This document shows, piece after piece, positions 8,226 through 16,903 of a DNA stretch of 64,000 nt. The DNA is from Bacteroidota bacterium (GTDB taxonomy: Bacteria; Bacteroidota; Bacteroidia; Chitinophagales; Chitinophagaceae), in assembly GCA_018267955.1 (NCBI GenBank), contig JAFDXL010000010.1, positions 248,001 to 312,000 on the forward strand, given 5' to 3'. The position numbers and the translations under genes are program-made. The notes below the pieces were generated by a model. It was not told the origin of the DNA. It made no database searches and saw only the letters and a program-made list of their open reading frames with translations. Position 1 is the first letter of the stretch, and every line of letters starts with the position of its first letter.

Positions 8226-8807
8226 ATGCACGGCCAACAACATGATAATGATATTGTCCGATCAGTATTGAATGGCGATAAATCAGCCTATTCCATACTG
8301 GTTCACCGTTATCGTGACTATGTATTTACCATCATCAACCGCCTGGTGCCCCAGCGCGAAGAAACCGAAGACATTTCGCAGGAAGTATTTGTCAAGGCAT
8401 ATTTATCGCTGGCGGGCTTTAAGGGCATTAGCAAATTCAGCACCTGGCTGTATAGCATTGCACATACCACCGCTATATCACATCTAAGAAAAAAATTACC
8501 CCAAACCGTGTTCGCGGAAGATGAAGACCTTGCTTCTTATCTCGACCGCAAAATAGCAGGCAACCAGGCAGAAAATAAAAACACAACCAGGAATGCCGTC
8601 AATGAAGCCATTAAACAGCTTGCTCCCGCTGATGCAGAGATCATTACCCTCTTTTACCTGGCAGAGCAATCTATCGAAGAAATCGCTGTCATCACAAATA
8701 TAGAACAGGGCACTATTAAGGTAAGGTTACACAGAGCGAGGCAAAAGCTCAGGACTATTATAGAACAATACTATGGTGCAGAAGCAAAATTTCTTTACAA
8801 GAATTAA
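8226..8807 (+). CDS. ECF RNA polymerase sigma factor (sigma-70 family)
   Basis: 193 residues from the ATG at 8226 (an in-frame TTG at 8193 lies inside the inverted repeat and is rejected). Region 2 is clear: YSILVHRYRDYVFTIINRLV, then the core-binding EDISQEVFVKAYLSLAGF and FSTWLYSIAHTTAISHLRK. Region 4 is AIKQLAPADAEIITLFYLAEQSIEEIA with the helix-turn-helix GTIKVRLHRARQKLR. It redirects RNA polymerase to stress or envelope genes. The next gene, 21 bases downstream, encodes a small two-helix membrane protein in the place where an anti-sigma factor is normally found. Confidence 0.94.
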   Translation: MHGQQHDNDIVRSVLNGDKSAYSILVHRYRDYVFTIINRLVPQREETEDISQEVFVKAYLSLAGFKGISKFSTWLYSIAHTTAISHLRKKLPQTVFAEDEDLASYLDRKIAGNQAENKNTTRNAVNEAIKQLAPADAEIITLFYLAEQSIEEIAVITNIEQGTIKVRLHRARQKLRTIIEQYYGAEAKFLYKN

Positions 8808-8828
8808 ATTGAACTAACTTTATATAGT

Positions 8829-9209
8829 ATGGTACGCAACGAAGAAAAAGAATATAAAGACCTGTTCGGCTCCCTGGAGCCGGAACAACCTTCTATGCGC
8901 TTTACAAAAAACGTGATGGAAGCGATTGACGGAGTGGAAGTTGCCAAACCTTCTAAAAAATATGTCAGCAATTCTGTAATAAGAATACTCTTTGCAATAC
9001 CCGTTATTTCAGTGGCGTTTATTTGTATTTATATTCTCCGAAACGCCGTCCCAACAAGTGATTATATACCGGGCATCAAAAATATAGCATTGCTAAGCGC
9101 GGGCGCATTATTAGCAAACCTGTTTTTGATCTTCATACTGGTAGATGAGTTAGCACATCGCAAAAGAAGAATGCAATTTTTATCTGATCTTAACCGTACG
9201 GGCCTCTAG
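8829..9209 (+). CDS. Small membrane protein, possible anti-sigma partner
   Basis: A 126-residue protein in the sigma factor operon. A soluble N-terminal part of about 55 residues (KDLFGSLEPEQPSMRFTKNVMEAIDG) precedes two membrane helices, about 59-79 (VIRILFAIPVISVAFICIYIL) and 90-110 (ALLSAGALLANLFLIFILV). The residues PSMRFTKNVM resemble the start of many Bacteroidota proteins cotranscribed with ECF factors. No zinc-binding anti-sigma motif (HxxxCxxC) is present, so an anti-sigma role is inferred from the operon alone. The last four bases overlap the convergent HAD gene. Confidence 0.75.
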   Translation: MVRNEEKEYKDLFGSLEPEQPSMRFTKNVMEAIDGVEVAKPSKKYVSNSVIRILFAIPVISVAFICIYILRNAVPTSDYIPGIKNIALLSAGALLANLFLIFILVDELAHRKRRMQFLSDLNRTGL

Positions 9210-9862
9210 TGCAGCCTTTTGATCACATCCATATCCAGGTCTTCCATACTGCTTAGCCTGGCATCTGCCAGAGAAAACCTTGGGTCGTCAAAATGTATCG
9301 GCTCAGGTATGGCTATTACCTTCATACGCGCAGCCTTACCGCTGATCATGCCGTTTACAGAATCTTCCAACACCACACAGTTGATAGGCTTAGCGCCTAA
9401 TTGAGTTGCGCAATGCATAAAAACTGCAGGATGCGGTTTGCCCAGCTCTACTTCGTCTGCAGATGTCAGGCAATCAAAATATTCCCGTATTCCAAAATGC
9501 TCCACCAGCGCTTCTATCATTCTTGTAGGCGATGAAGAGGCCAACCCTATCTTAAAACCCTCTGCTTTAAACATCTTCAAGGCATTCAACACACCGGGCA
9601 TTATCCTGCCTTCTATTTTAGTAAGCGCTATGATATCATCCAGTATCTCCTCTGCAACTTCCTGCGATGATTTCCCTTCCCACGGATACTTAACCGACCA
9701 AAACTCCGTCACCTCGTATATATGAAAGCCTCTGGTATCTTTAAAGCGTTCCCTGGTTATGGGGATTCCATGCTTCTCCGCTACACGCAGCATACTTATC
9801 CCCCAGAGAGGTTCCGTATCAAACAGCAACCCATCCATATCAAACAACGCGGTATTGATCAT
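9206..9862 (-). CDS. hxpB: HAD-family sugar phosphatase / beta-phosphoglucomutase-like (HxpB type)
   Basis: A 218-residue HAD subfamily IA hydrolase. Motif I is DMDGLLFDTEP with the nucleophile Asp8 and acid/base Asp10. Motif II is LASSSPTRM, motif III the lysine in ELGKPHPAVF, and motif IV VVLEDSVNGMISGKAA. The helical cap sits between motifs I and II. The DMDGLLFDTEPLW and LEDSVNG signatures are those of E. coli HxpB (YniC), which dephosphorylates hexose 6-phosphates and 2-deoxyglucose 6-phosphate. The exact substrate is not certain. It converges on the sigma factor operon with a 4-base overlap. Confidence 0.88.
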   Translation of the reverse strand: MINTALFDMDGLLFDTEPLWGISMLRVAEKHGIPITRERFKDTRGFHIYEVTEFWSVKYPWEGKSSQEVAEEILDDIIALTKIEGRIMPGVLNALKMFKAEGFKIGLASSSPTRMIEALVEHFGIREYFDCLTSADEVELGKPHPAVFMHCATQLGAKPINCVVLEDSVNGMISGKAARMKVIAIPEPIHFDDPRFSLADARLSSMEDLDMDVIKRLH

Positions 9863-9933
9863 CTTACATTCAATTTGCCCGCAAATATCATACAGATTGG
9901 GGGAAATTTCGGGGGATATACTTACGAAATCAG

Positions 9934-9951
9934 TTAATTAACGTTAATTAA
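9934..9951. promoter_or_regulatory. 18-bp perfect palindrome upstream of the M16 peptidase operon
   Basis: TTAATTAACGTTAATTAA is its own reverse complement. It lies 25 bases upstream of the -7 element at 9977 and 55 bases before the M16 start codon, about where the -33 region should be, so it could be a repressor or activator site. The A/T-only composition apart from the central CG raises the chance of coincidence. Confidence 0.4.
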
Positions 9952-9976
9952 AATACATCAAAATAGATTTTACGGG

Positions 9977-9984
9977 TATTTTTG
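9977..9984 (+). promoter_or_regulatory. -7 promoter element (TATTTTTG) for the M16 pair
   Basis: A perfect match to the Bacteroidota -7 consensus TAnnTTTG, ending 22 bases before the ATG at 10007. No clear TTTG is seen at the -33 position. Confidence 0.6.
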
Positions 9985-10006
9985 CCCACAAATAATTTTT
10001 TTATCT

Positions 10007-11341
10007 ATGAAGCTGAATGCTTTCTATGCCTCGTTGCTGGGTGCATCGCTCCTTGCAACGGGTGCACGCGCAGAGGGTAATATCAAATTTACCGAGTTCG
10101 ACCTGCCAAACGGGTTACATGTCATTCTCCATGAAGATCATGCCACACCAATTGTTGCCGTATCTGTAATGTACCATGTTGGTTCTAAGAACGAAGATCC
10201 GCAACGTACAGGTTTTGCACACTTCTTTGAGCACCTGTTGTTCGAGGGTAGTGAAAACATAGGCCGTGGTGAATATATGAAAATGGTGCAGGCTAATGGC
10301 GGCCAGTTAAACGCCAATACCTCTCAAGACCGCACTTATTATTATGAAGTGCTGCCTTCTAACCAATTGGAATTGGGCCTATGGATGGAATCTGAGCGTA
10401 TGCTGCACGCCAAGATCGATATGACGGGTGTGGAAACACAACGCAAAGTTGTAAAAGAAGAAAAGAAACAACGCTACGATAATACGCCTTATGGCCAGTT
10501 GCTGAATGTTGTATATGAAAATGCTTATACCAAGCACCCTTACCGCTGGTCTCCTATCGGTAAAGAGCAATATATAGACCAGGCTAAGCTGGATGAGTTC
10601 ATGAACTTCTACAAAACATTCTATGTGCCTAACAATGCGGTATTATCTATCGCGGGCGATCTGGATGTGAACCAGGCAAAAGAATGGATCACCAAATACT
10701 TTGGCGATATTCCTAAAGGAACAGGCGCTATTCCACGCCCTACAGATGTAGAGCCGGAACAAAAAGCAGAAAAACGCGTAGAGTTCTACGATAACGTACA
10801 GCTCCCTGCCGTGATCGTGGCTTACCACACACCTAAAATGGGTACAGATGATTGGTATGCATTGCAATTGCTGACGCAAATGCTGTCACAGGGTAAAAGC
10901 TCGCGCTTCCAGAAAGAGATCGTAGAGCAACAACAAAAAGGCCTTGCTGTAGGTGCTTTCATGATCCCTAACGAAGACCCTGGTGTTGCCTTTATGTACG
11001 GTATCACCAACTCAGGCGTAAAACCTGCTGAACTGGAAAAATCTATGTTGGCAGAAGTGGAGAAAGTAAAAACAGGCACTATCAGCGATGAAGAGTATCA
11101 AAAACTGATGAACCAGGCTGAGAATGATTTCGTAACGCAAAACCAGAGGGTTGCCGGTATTGCGGAAAACCTGGCTACTTACTACACTTACTTCCATAAT
11201 GCAGACCTGGTAAATACAGAATTGACGCATTATACCAAGATCACTAAAGAAGATCTGAAGCGTGTAGCCAACAAGTACTTTACCAAAGAAAACAGGCTGG
11301 TAGTTTATTATCTGCCTAAATCTGAACAGAAAAAAGGATAA
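10007..11341 (+). CDS. M16 family zinc metallopeptidase (catalytic subunit), secreted
   Basis: 444 residues with a signal peptide (MKLNAFYASLLGASLLATGARA). The inverted zinc motif HxxEH is present as AHFFEHLLFEGS (His72, Glu75, His76). A third ligand Glu probably lies in NVVYENAYTKHPY near residue 155. The C-terminal half is the non-catalytic M16 domain (GTISDEEYQKLMNQAENDF). M16 enzymes form clamshells that degrade short peptides, or process proteins like the mitochondrial processing peptidase. The next gene encodes the matching subunit without the zinc motif, so the two likely form an active/inactive heterodimer in the periplasm. Confidence 0.94.
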   Translation: MKLNAFYASLLGASLLATGARAEGNIKFTEFDLPNGLHVILHEDHATPIVAVSVMYHVGSKNEDPQRTGFAHFFEHLLFEGSENIGRGEYMKMVQANGGQLNANTSQDRTYYYEVLPSNQLELGLWMESERMLHAKIDMTGVETQRKVVKEEKKQRYDNTPYGQLLNVVYENAYTKHPYRWSPIGKEQYIDQAKLDEFMNFYKTFYVPNNAVLSIAGDLDVNQAKEWITKYFGDIPKGTGAIPRPTDVEPEQKAEKRVEFYDNVQLPAVIVAYHTPKMGTDDWYALQLLTQMLSQGKSSRFQKEIVEQQQKGLAVGAFMIPNEDPGVAFMYGITNSGVKPAELEKSMLAEVEKVKTGTISDEEYQKLMNQAENDFVTQNQRVAGIAENLATYYTYFHNADLVNTELTHYTKITKEDLKRVANKYFTKENRLVVYYLPKSEQKKG

Positions 11342-11379
11342 TAACGCTGTTTTACAAGCCTCAACAATTTTATTAAACA

Positions 11380-13473
11380 ATGAAAAAGATAACACTCTCC
11401 ATATTAACGATAGCGCTGGCACTAAGTGCTTCTGCGCAAAAACTGGATCGCAGCATCCGTCCTAAAGCAGGGCCTGCACCTGAAATAAAACTGGGCGATG
11501 CGGCTACTTTTACCTTACCAAACGGCCTGAAGGTATTCGTTGTATCCAAACACAAGCTGCCTGTAGTTACCTGCAGCATACAATTGGATATCAAACCCGA
11601 ACTGGAAGGAGCTACCGCCGGCGTTCGCGATATGATGTCTGACCTCCTGACAAGCGGTACCAAGACCCGCTCTATGGAGCAGCTGAATAAAGAGATCGAC
11701 TATATAGGCGCTAATATCTCTGCATCCAGCGATAATCTTAATGGTACCAGTCTGAAAAAACACTTCCTGAAGACAATGGAACTGATGAGCGACATCGCCA
11801 TCAATTCTGACTTCAAACAAACGGAACTCGACAAGATCAAGAAACGCACCATGTCGGGACTCGAAGCAGGCAAGAACGAACCTGACGCGATGCTGCAAAA
11901 CGTAAGTGCTGTAGTAAACTTCGGCACACAGCATCCTTATGGGGAAGTAACTACAGAAACTACGGTTAGTAAAATAACTCTTGCAGACTGCAAAAAGTAT
12001 TACAATACATACTTTCATCCAAATGTCGCCTACATGGCATTGGTGGGTGATATAGATGAGGCTGAAGCAAAAGAACTGGTAACCAAATTCTTTGGCAAAT
12101 GGGAAAAAGCAAATGTACCTGTAGCACAATACAGCAATCCTGCTGCTCCCACTTCTACTAACGTAGCATTCGTACCACGCGAAGGCGCTGTTCAGAGCGT
12201 TATCAATGTTACATACCCTATCGACCTGGTTCCCGGCACACCTGATGTCATCAAGGCAAGGGTGACTAACTCTATACTCGGTGGTGGTTCTAATGGCCGT
12301 TTGTTCCTGAACCTGCGCGAAAAACATGGCTGGACTTACGGTTCTTATTCTTCTGTTGTTCAGGACGAACTGAAAGGCCATTTTACAGCTTATGCAAAAT
12401 GTCGCAACGTAGTAAGCGATAGCTCTGTTGGCGAGATCATTGCAGAAATGAAAAAACTGAGCTCTGAAAAAGTGCCACAGGACGAGTTGCAAAACCACCT
12501 GAATAATATGGCAGGTACTTTTGCTATGTCATTGGAAAATCCTCAGACGATTGCCCAATATGCTATCAATATCGAACGTTACCACATGCCAAAGGATTAT
12601 TATAAAAACTACCTGAAAAATCTGAATGCGGTAACCACAGATGATGTATTAACTATCGCAAAAAAATACATTGATCCCGCACACGCTAACATAGTAGTAG
12701 TGGGTAGCAAAGGCGATGTTGATAAAACATTAACCCGCTTTGATGCTGATGGCAAACTGGATTATTACGATAACTATGGCCACATAATTATTCCGGGAGA
12801 GGCAAAATCTATTCCTGCAAATATTACGGTGGATGCTGTTATGAAAAAATACATCGCAGCTATCGGTGGCGAAAAAGCGGTAAAAGGCATCAAGAGCATC
12901 AAAACCATAAGCAAAAGCAAGATTGCTAATGGTGGCCAGGAAATAACACTGACTATTACAGAGGAAAAAGCAAATGGTAAGTTTAAATCCCAAGTGGAAA
13001 TGTCCGGCATGACTGTTCAAAAGCAAGTGTTTGACGGTACTAAAGGTTACCAGGAAGCAAGAGGTCAAAAACAAGACATGGATGCGGATGATATAGCCTC
13101 TGCTAAAAACGAGGCTGATATTGTTGCAAATGCCAATTATGAAAAAGACGGCGTGAAACGCACGCTGAAAGGCATGGACAAAGTTGGCGATGCAGATGCT
13201 TATGTGATTGAATGTGTAGATGCTAAAGGCAAAAAGAGCACAGAATACTACGATGCAAAAACCGGCTTATTAGTAAAAAATCTGCATGTAGAGGAAGCTC
13301 AGGGTCAAACGATCCCCGTTACAGAAGAATACAGCGATTATAAAGAAGTACCTGGTGCTAATGGTTTCAAAAAAGCTTACACCATTAAGCAAACTTTTGC
13401 AGGCCAAAGCATGACTGCAAACATTGAATCAATCGAGGTAAACAAACCAATTCCTGATTCAGAATTCAATTAA
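11380..13473 (+). CDS. M16 family peptidase-like protein lacking the zinc motif, with C-terminal LolA-like domain
   Basis: 697 residues with a signal peptide ending ALSASAQ. Residues about 35-460 form two M16 domains, but the place of HxxEH reads GVRDMMSDLLTSGTKT, so the zinc ligands are gone. The substrate-binding LREKHGWTYGSYS signature of the inactive domain is kept. Residues about 485-697 (AVMKKYIAAIGGEKAVKGIKS onward) resemble LolA/outer-membrane lipoprotein-sorting domains, a fusion common in Bacteroidota. It probably pairs with the upstream catalytic subunit 38 bases away. Partner exchange with lipoproteins or lipids through the C-terminal domain is speculation. Confidence 0.92.
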   Translation: MKKITLSILTIALALSASAQKLDRSIRPKAGPAPEIKLGDAATFTLPNGLKVFVVSKHKLPVVTCSIQLDIKPELEGATAGVRDMMSDLLTSGTKTRSMEQLNKEIDYIGANISASSDNLNGTSLKKHFLKTMELMSDIAINSDFKQTELDKIKKRTMSGLEAGKNEPDAMLQNVSAVVNFGTQHPYGEVTTETTVSKITLADCKKYYNTYFHPNVAYMALVGDIDEAEAKELVTKFFGKWEKANVPVAQYSNPAAPTSTNVAFVPREGAVQSVINVTYPIDLVPGTPDVIKARVTNSILGGGSNGRLFLNLREKHGWTYGSYSSVVQDELKGHFTAYAKCRNVVSDSSVGEIIAEMKKLSSEKVPQDELQNHLNNMAGTFAMSLENPQTIAQYAINIERYHMPKDYYKNYLKNLNAVTTDDVLTIAKKYIDPAHANIVVVGSKGDVDKTLTRFDADGKLDYYDNYGHIIIPGEAKSIPANITVDAVMKKYIAAIGGEKAVKGIKSIKTISKSKIANGGQEITLTITEEKANGKFKSQVEMSGMTVQKQVFDGTKGYQEARGQKQDMDADDIASAKNEADIVANANYEKDGVKRTLKGMDKVGDADAYVIECVDAKGKKSTEYYDAKTGLLVKNLHVEEAQGQTIPVTEEYSDYKEVPGANGFKKAYTIKQTFAGQSMTANIESIEVNKPIPDSEFN

Positions 13474-13494
13474 TCAAAGTAATTATTGATACTT

Positions 13495-13519
13495 AGCCCC
13501 TCAAATGAGGGGCTTTTTT
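13495..13519 (+). terminator. Terminator after the M16 pair
   Basis: Perfect 9-bp stem AGCCCCTCA / TGAGGGGCT with an AA loop followed by TTTTT. Confidence 0.9.
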
Positions 13520-13610
13520 ATGTGCATTGCAAACATATTAGCGAAATTTTGTCATGTATCTTTATTATAACATTATCAATAATACATACTATACAATCGG
13601 GCTTTCTTCT

Positions 13611-13618
13611 TAACTTTG
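13611..13618 (+). promoter_or_regulatory. -7 promoter element (TAACTTTG) for miaB
   Basis: A perfect TAnnTTTG match ending 19 bases before the miaB ATG at 13638. No -33 TTTG is evident at the usual distance. Confidence 0.6.
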
Positions 13619-13637
13619 CAGCTTTGAAACTGAAATT

Positions 13638-15050
13638 ATGGCAGAAGTCCTGCACAAGGTGGTGAATGAGGAAAGGCAAGGCGAAGCCTTCGCTCCATTC
13701 GCTGAAGACCCCAATACATACAACAAGAAATTTTATATAGAAAGCTATGGCTGCCAGATGAACTTCAGCGATAGCGAGATCGTAGCTTCCATCCTGCAGG
13801 AGCAGGGTTTTGGCGCTACCCGCAATTTTGAAGAGGCTAGCCTGGTGCTCATCAATACCTGCTCTATACGCGAAAAGGCAGAGCAGACGGTACGCAATCG
13901 CCTCCAAACCTTCAAGTCGATCAAAGACAACAGGCCGGGTATGCTCATCGGCGTACTGGGCTGTATGGCAGAGCGCCTGAAAGCTAAATTCCTGGAGGAA
14001 GAAAAACTGGTAGATATCGTTGTAGGCCCTGATGCTTACCGTAGCCTGCCCGGCCTTATCAACGAGGCTGAAGGCGGACAGAAAACGGTAAATGTATTAC
14101 TGAGCCGCGAAGAAACATACGCAGATATCGCACCGGTGAGGCTCGATAGCAACGGCGTTACCGCTTTTGTAAGCATTATGCGTGGTTGCAATAATATGTG
14201 TACTTTCTGCGTAGTGCCATTTACTCGCGGCCGCGAACGCAGCCGTGATGCGGTAAGCATTGTAAACGAATGTAAAGACCTGTTTGATAGGGGCTACCGC
14301 GAGGTAACCCTTCTTGGACAGAATGTAGATAGCTATCATTTTGTAAATGCCGAAGGTGAAGAGATCACTTTCGACAAACTGCTGGAATTGGTAGCGCTGG
14401 TATCCCCGCTGCTGCGTGTACGTTTCAGCACATCGCATCCTAAAGACATTACGGATGATGTGCTGCATACAATGGCTAAGTACGATAATATTTGCGAATA
14501 CATTCACCTGCCGGTGCAAAGTGGTAACACCCGCATCCTGCAGCAGATGAACCGTACTTATACCCGCGAATGGTACCTGAATAAAGTAAAACGCATACGC
14601 GAGATCATGCCCGATTGTGGCCTGAGCACAGATGTCATCAGCGGTTTCTGCAGCGAAACGGAAGAAGAACACCAGGACACATTAAGCCTGATGGAAATGT
14701 GCCGTTTTGATATGGCGTATATGTTCTCTTATAGTGAGCGCCCCGGCACCCTCGCAGCACGCCGCTATGAGGACGATGTTCCTGAAGATGTGAAGAAACG
14801 CAGACTCGAGGAGATCATCACCTTACAAAACGGTCATTCCCGCGAAAGTTATAAGAACGATATAGGCAAGACTTTTAAAGTATTGATAGAAGGAAACAGT
14901 AAGCGCAGCGATGCAGACTGGTGTGGCCGTAATTCGCAAAATAAAATGGTGGTATTCCCTAAAGGCAGCCACAATTTTCAAAAAGGTGACTATGCGAATG
15001 TAAAGATCAACAGCGCCACTTCAGCAACGCTGATCGGTGAAATAGTATAA
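13638..15050 (+). CDS. miaB: tRNA-2-methylthio-N6-dimethylallyladenosine synthase
   Basis: A radical-SAM methylthiotransferase of 470 residues that adds a methylthio group to i6A37 of tRNAs reading UNN codons. The N-terminal auxiliary cluster cysteines are Cys39 (YGCQMN), Cys75 ([11 protein letters not shown]) and Cys109 (GCMAERLK). The radical-SAM CxxxCxxC is at 184-191 (GCNNMCTFC). The STSHPKD and PVQSGN motifs follow, and a TRAM RNA-binding domain occupies about 400-470. SIREKAE and TRGRERSR fit MiaB rather than MtaB or RimO. First gene of an envelope-related run (sigma-54 activator, lptE, TPR, secG) that I recall as conserved in Bacteroidota. Confidence 0.96.
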   Translation: MAEVLHKVVNEERQGEAFAPFAEDPNTYNKKFYIESYGCQMNFSDSEIVASILQEQGFGATRNFEEASLVLINTCSIREKAEQTVRNRLQTFKSIKDNRPGMLIGVLGCMAERLKAKFLEEEKLVDIVVGPDAYRSLPGLINEAEGGQKTVNVLLSREETYADIAPVRLDSNGVTAFVSIMRGCNNMCTFCVVPFTRGRERSRDAVSIVNECKDLFDRGYREVTLLGQNVDSYHFVNAEGEEITFDKLLELVALVSPLLRVRFSTSHPKDITDDVLHTMAKYDNICEYIHLPVQSGNTRILQQMNRTYTREWYLNKVKRIREIMPDCGLSTDVISGFCSETEEEHQDTLSLMEMCRFDMAYMFSYSERPGTLAARRYEDDVPEDVKKRRLEEIITLQNGHSRESYKNDIGKTFKVLIEGNSKRSDADWCGRNSQNKMVVFPKGSHNFQKGDYANVKINSATSATLIGEIV

Positions 15051-15081
15051 ACCAACCGGGGCCGAAATTCAAAAAGTTAAC

Positions 15082-15109
15082 TTTTGAATTTTGACTTTTG
15101 AATTTTGAC
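15082..15109 (+). repeat. Heptanucleotide array (TTTTGAA/TTTTGAC)x2 upstream of sigma-54 activator
   Basis: Four in-register heptamers, alternating TTTTGAA and TTTTGAC, end eight bases before the ATG at 15118. The left flank AATTCAAAAAG can pair with CTTTTGAATT to form a hairpin at 15066-15090. The period and position match the arrays upstream of bshB1 and rpmB. Confidence 0.8.
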
Positions 15110-15117
15110 TTAGAACA

Positions 15118-16374
15118 ATGGAGCTGCAAAGTATAAAAAACAGGTTTGGCATCATCGGCAACTCAGCGACATTAAACCATGCGCTGAGCACTGCTATTCA
15201 GGTAGCCTCTACCGACCTGTCTGTATTGATAGTAGGTGAAAGTGGTGTAGGTAAAGAAGCATTTGCCAATATCATACATTCCCTTTCATCCCGCAAACAC
15301 AATCCGTTCATTGCCGTAAACTGCGGTGCTATACCTGAAGGCACTATCGACAGTGAATTATTCGGCCACGAAAAAGGCTCTTTTACCGGCGCAGCCGATA
15401 CACGCAAGGGATATTTCGAAACCGTTAATGGCGGTACCATATTCCTGGATGAGATAGGCGAAATGCCGCTTGGTACACAGGCCCGCTTATTGCGGGTCTT
15501 GGAAACCGGCGAGTTTATCCGTGTAGGTTCTTCTAAAGTACAAAAGACAGACGTACGCGTAATTGCCGCCACCAACCGCGATCTGCTGGAACGCACACAA
15601 CAGGGAAAGTTTCGCGAAGACCTTTATTACAGGCTTAGCACCGTACCTATCCGCGTACCTGCCCTCCGCGATCGTAAAGAAGACATTCCACTGCTGTTTC
15701 GCAAGTTCACCTCTGACTTTGCAGAACGCTATAGAACACAATCTGTACAGCTCGATAATGCCGCACAGCAATTACTGGTTAATTATCACTGGCAAGGCAA
15801 TGTACGCGAGTTAAAAAACATTGCAGAGCAAATATCAGTGCTCAGTACAGATAAATTAGTTACTGCCGATATGCTGCAAAGCTTCCTGCCGCAGGTAGCC
15901 GGCAACAGGTCGCTGGCGCTGGTGCAACAGGCCGGAGTACCTATTCCAAGCCCCGGCGGGTCATCAGGAGAGCAATTTGGCAATACAGAAAGAGATATAC
16001 TATACAAGCTGTTTTTCGAGTTAAAGAAAGACATGAATGATATCAAGCAGTTGCTGTTCGAGTTTACGCATCAACCCGGAGCTGCTTACTCCCCCGCCCC
16101 TATACAAGATGGAGGCATGATGCCGGCTTTCAATAACGCTCCTTATAATAATATTGCGGAACCTATTGTTACTTCTTCGCCTATTATTACGGTGGAGCAT
16201 ATGGACCATCACGAGGATGTAGAAGAATCTTTAATGCTGGCAGACAGGGAAAAGGAATTCATCATCAAATCTCTGAAAAAACACAAAGGCCGCCGTCGCG
16301 ATGCCGCTAACGAACTGGGCATATCCGAACGTACCCTGTACCGCAAGATCAAAGAATACGATATTAAAGAGTAA
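15118..16374 (+). CDS. Sigma-54-dependent transcriptional activator (no receiver domain)
   Basis: 418 residues. An AAA+ domain starts almost at the N-terminus: Walker A GESGVGKE at 40-47, the sigma-54 contact loop GSFTGA at 87-92 (Ser in place of the usual Ala of GAFTGA), Walker B GTIFLDEIGEM and the arginine-finger region REDLYYRLSTVPIRVP. A variable linker follows, then a Fis-type helix-turn-helix at the end (GRRRDAANELGISERTLYRKI). There is no receiver or sensory domain, so activity must be set by its level or by a protein partner. It lies in the miaB-lptE-secG run. Its targets are unknown. Confidence 0.94.
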   Translation: MELQSIKNRFGIIGNSATLNHALSTAIQVASTDLSVLIVGESGVGKEAFANIIHSLSSRKHNPFIAVNCGAIPEGTIDSELFGHEKGSFTGAADTRKGYFETVNGGTIFLDEIGEMPLGTQARLLRVLETGEFIRVGSSKVQKTDVRVIAATNRDLLERTQQGKFREDLYYRLSTVPIRVPALRDRKEDIPLLFRKFTSDFAERYRTQSVQLDNAAQQLLVNYHWQGNVRELKNIAEQISVLSTDKLVTADMLQSFLPQVAGNRSLALVQQAGVPIPSPGGSSGEQFGNTERDILYKLFFELKKDMNDIKQLLFEFTHQPGAAYSPAPIQDGGMMPAFNNAPYNNIAEPIVTSSPIITVEHMDHHEDVEESLMLADREKEFIIKSLKKHKGRRRDAANELGISERTLYRKIKEYDIKE

Positions 16375-16388
16375 CTTCAGCAAACATC

Positions 16389-16886
16389 ATGCGCAGGCTT
16401 CTATTATTAGTACCCATATTATTACTGTTTTGCAGCGGATGCGGCGTGTATAGCTTCACCGGGGCTACCATTGATGGCAAGACCCTGAATATGCACATGC
16501 TGGATAACAGGGCACGCAACGTGGTGCCTACACTTAGCCAGAATCTTACATCCATGATACGCCAGCGTATCCTTACGCAAACCGGCCTTACATCTGTTAA
16601 CACAGAAAATGCCGATTATGATATTAGTGGTTATATTACAGGATATGAAGTAACGGTATCGGGCGTACAGAACACGCAAACCGCCAGCCAGAACAGGCTG
16701 ACAATATCGGTGACTATAGTATTTAAGAACAGGAAGAACAGTAAAGCAGATTTTACACAATCATTCAGCAGGTTTGCAGATTTCAATGCCAGCCAGACGG
16801 TACAAAGTGTAGAAGGCACCCTGATAGAAACAATAGGAAATTTGCTGGCACAAGACATATTTAATAAAGCATTTGTAAATTGGTAG
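16389..16886 (+). CDS. lptE: LPS-assembly lipoprotein LptE family
   Basis: A 165-residue outer-membrane lipoprotein with a lipobox at LLLFCSGCGVYSF (lipidated Cys near residue 20). The CGVYSFTGA start and NRLTISVTIVFKNRKN strand pattern are typical of the Bacteroidota LptE family, which plugs the LptD barrel and helps insert lipopolysaccharide. It starts 14 bases after the sigma-54 activator, so it is in the same operon. The companion lptD is not in this window. Confidence 0.88.
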   Translation: MRRLLLLVPILLLFCSGCGVYSFTGATIDGKTLNMHMLDNRARNVVPTLSQNLTSMIRQRILTQTGLTSVNTENADYDISGYITGYEVTVSGVQNTQTASQNRLTISVTIVFKNRKNSKADFTQSFSRFADFNASQTVQSVEGTLIETIGNLLAQDIFNKAFVNW

Positions 16887-16903
16887 TAGTTTTACGGTAA
16901 TTC

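Noticed and set aside
11515-12498. Long antisense open frame (327 codons) opposite the second M16 gene
   Set aside because: It mirrors the codon pattern of a clearly real gene; the predicted protein is Cys-, Phe- and Tyr-rich with no domain.
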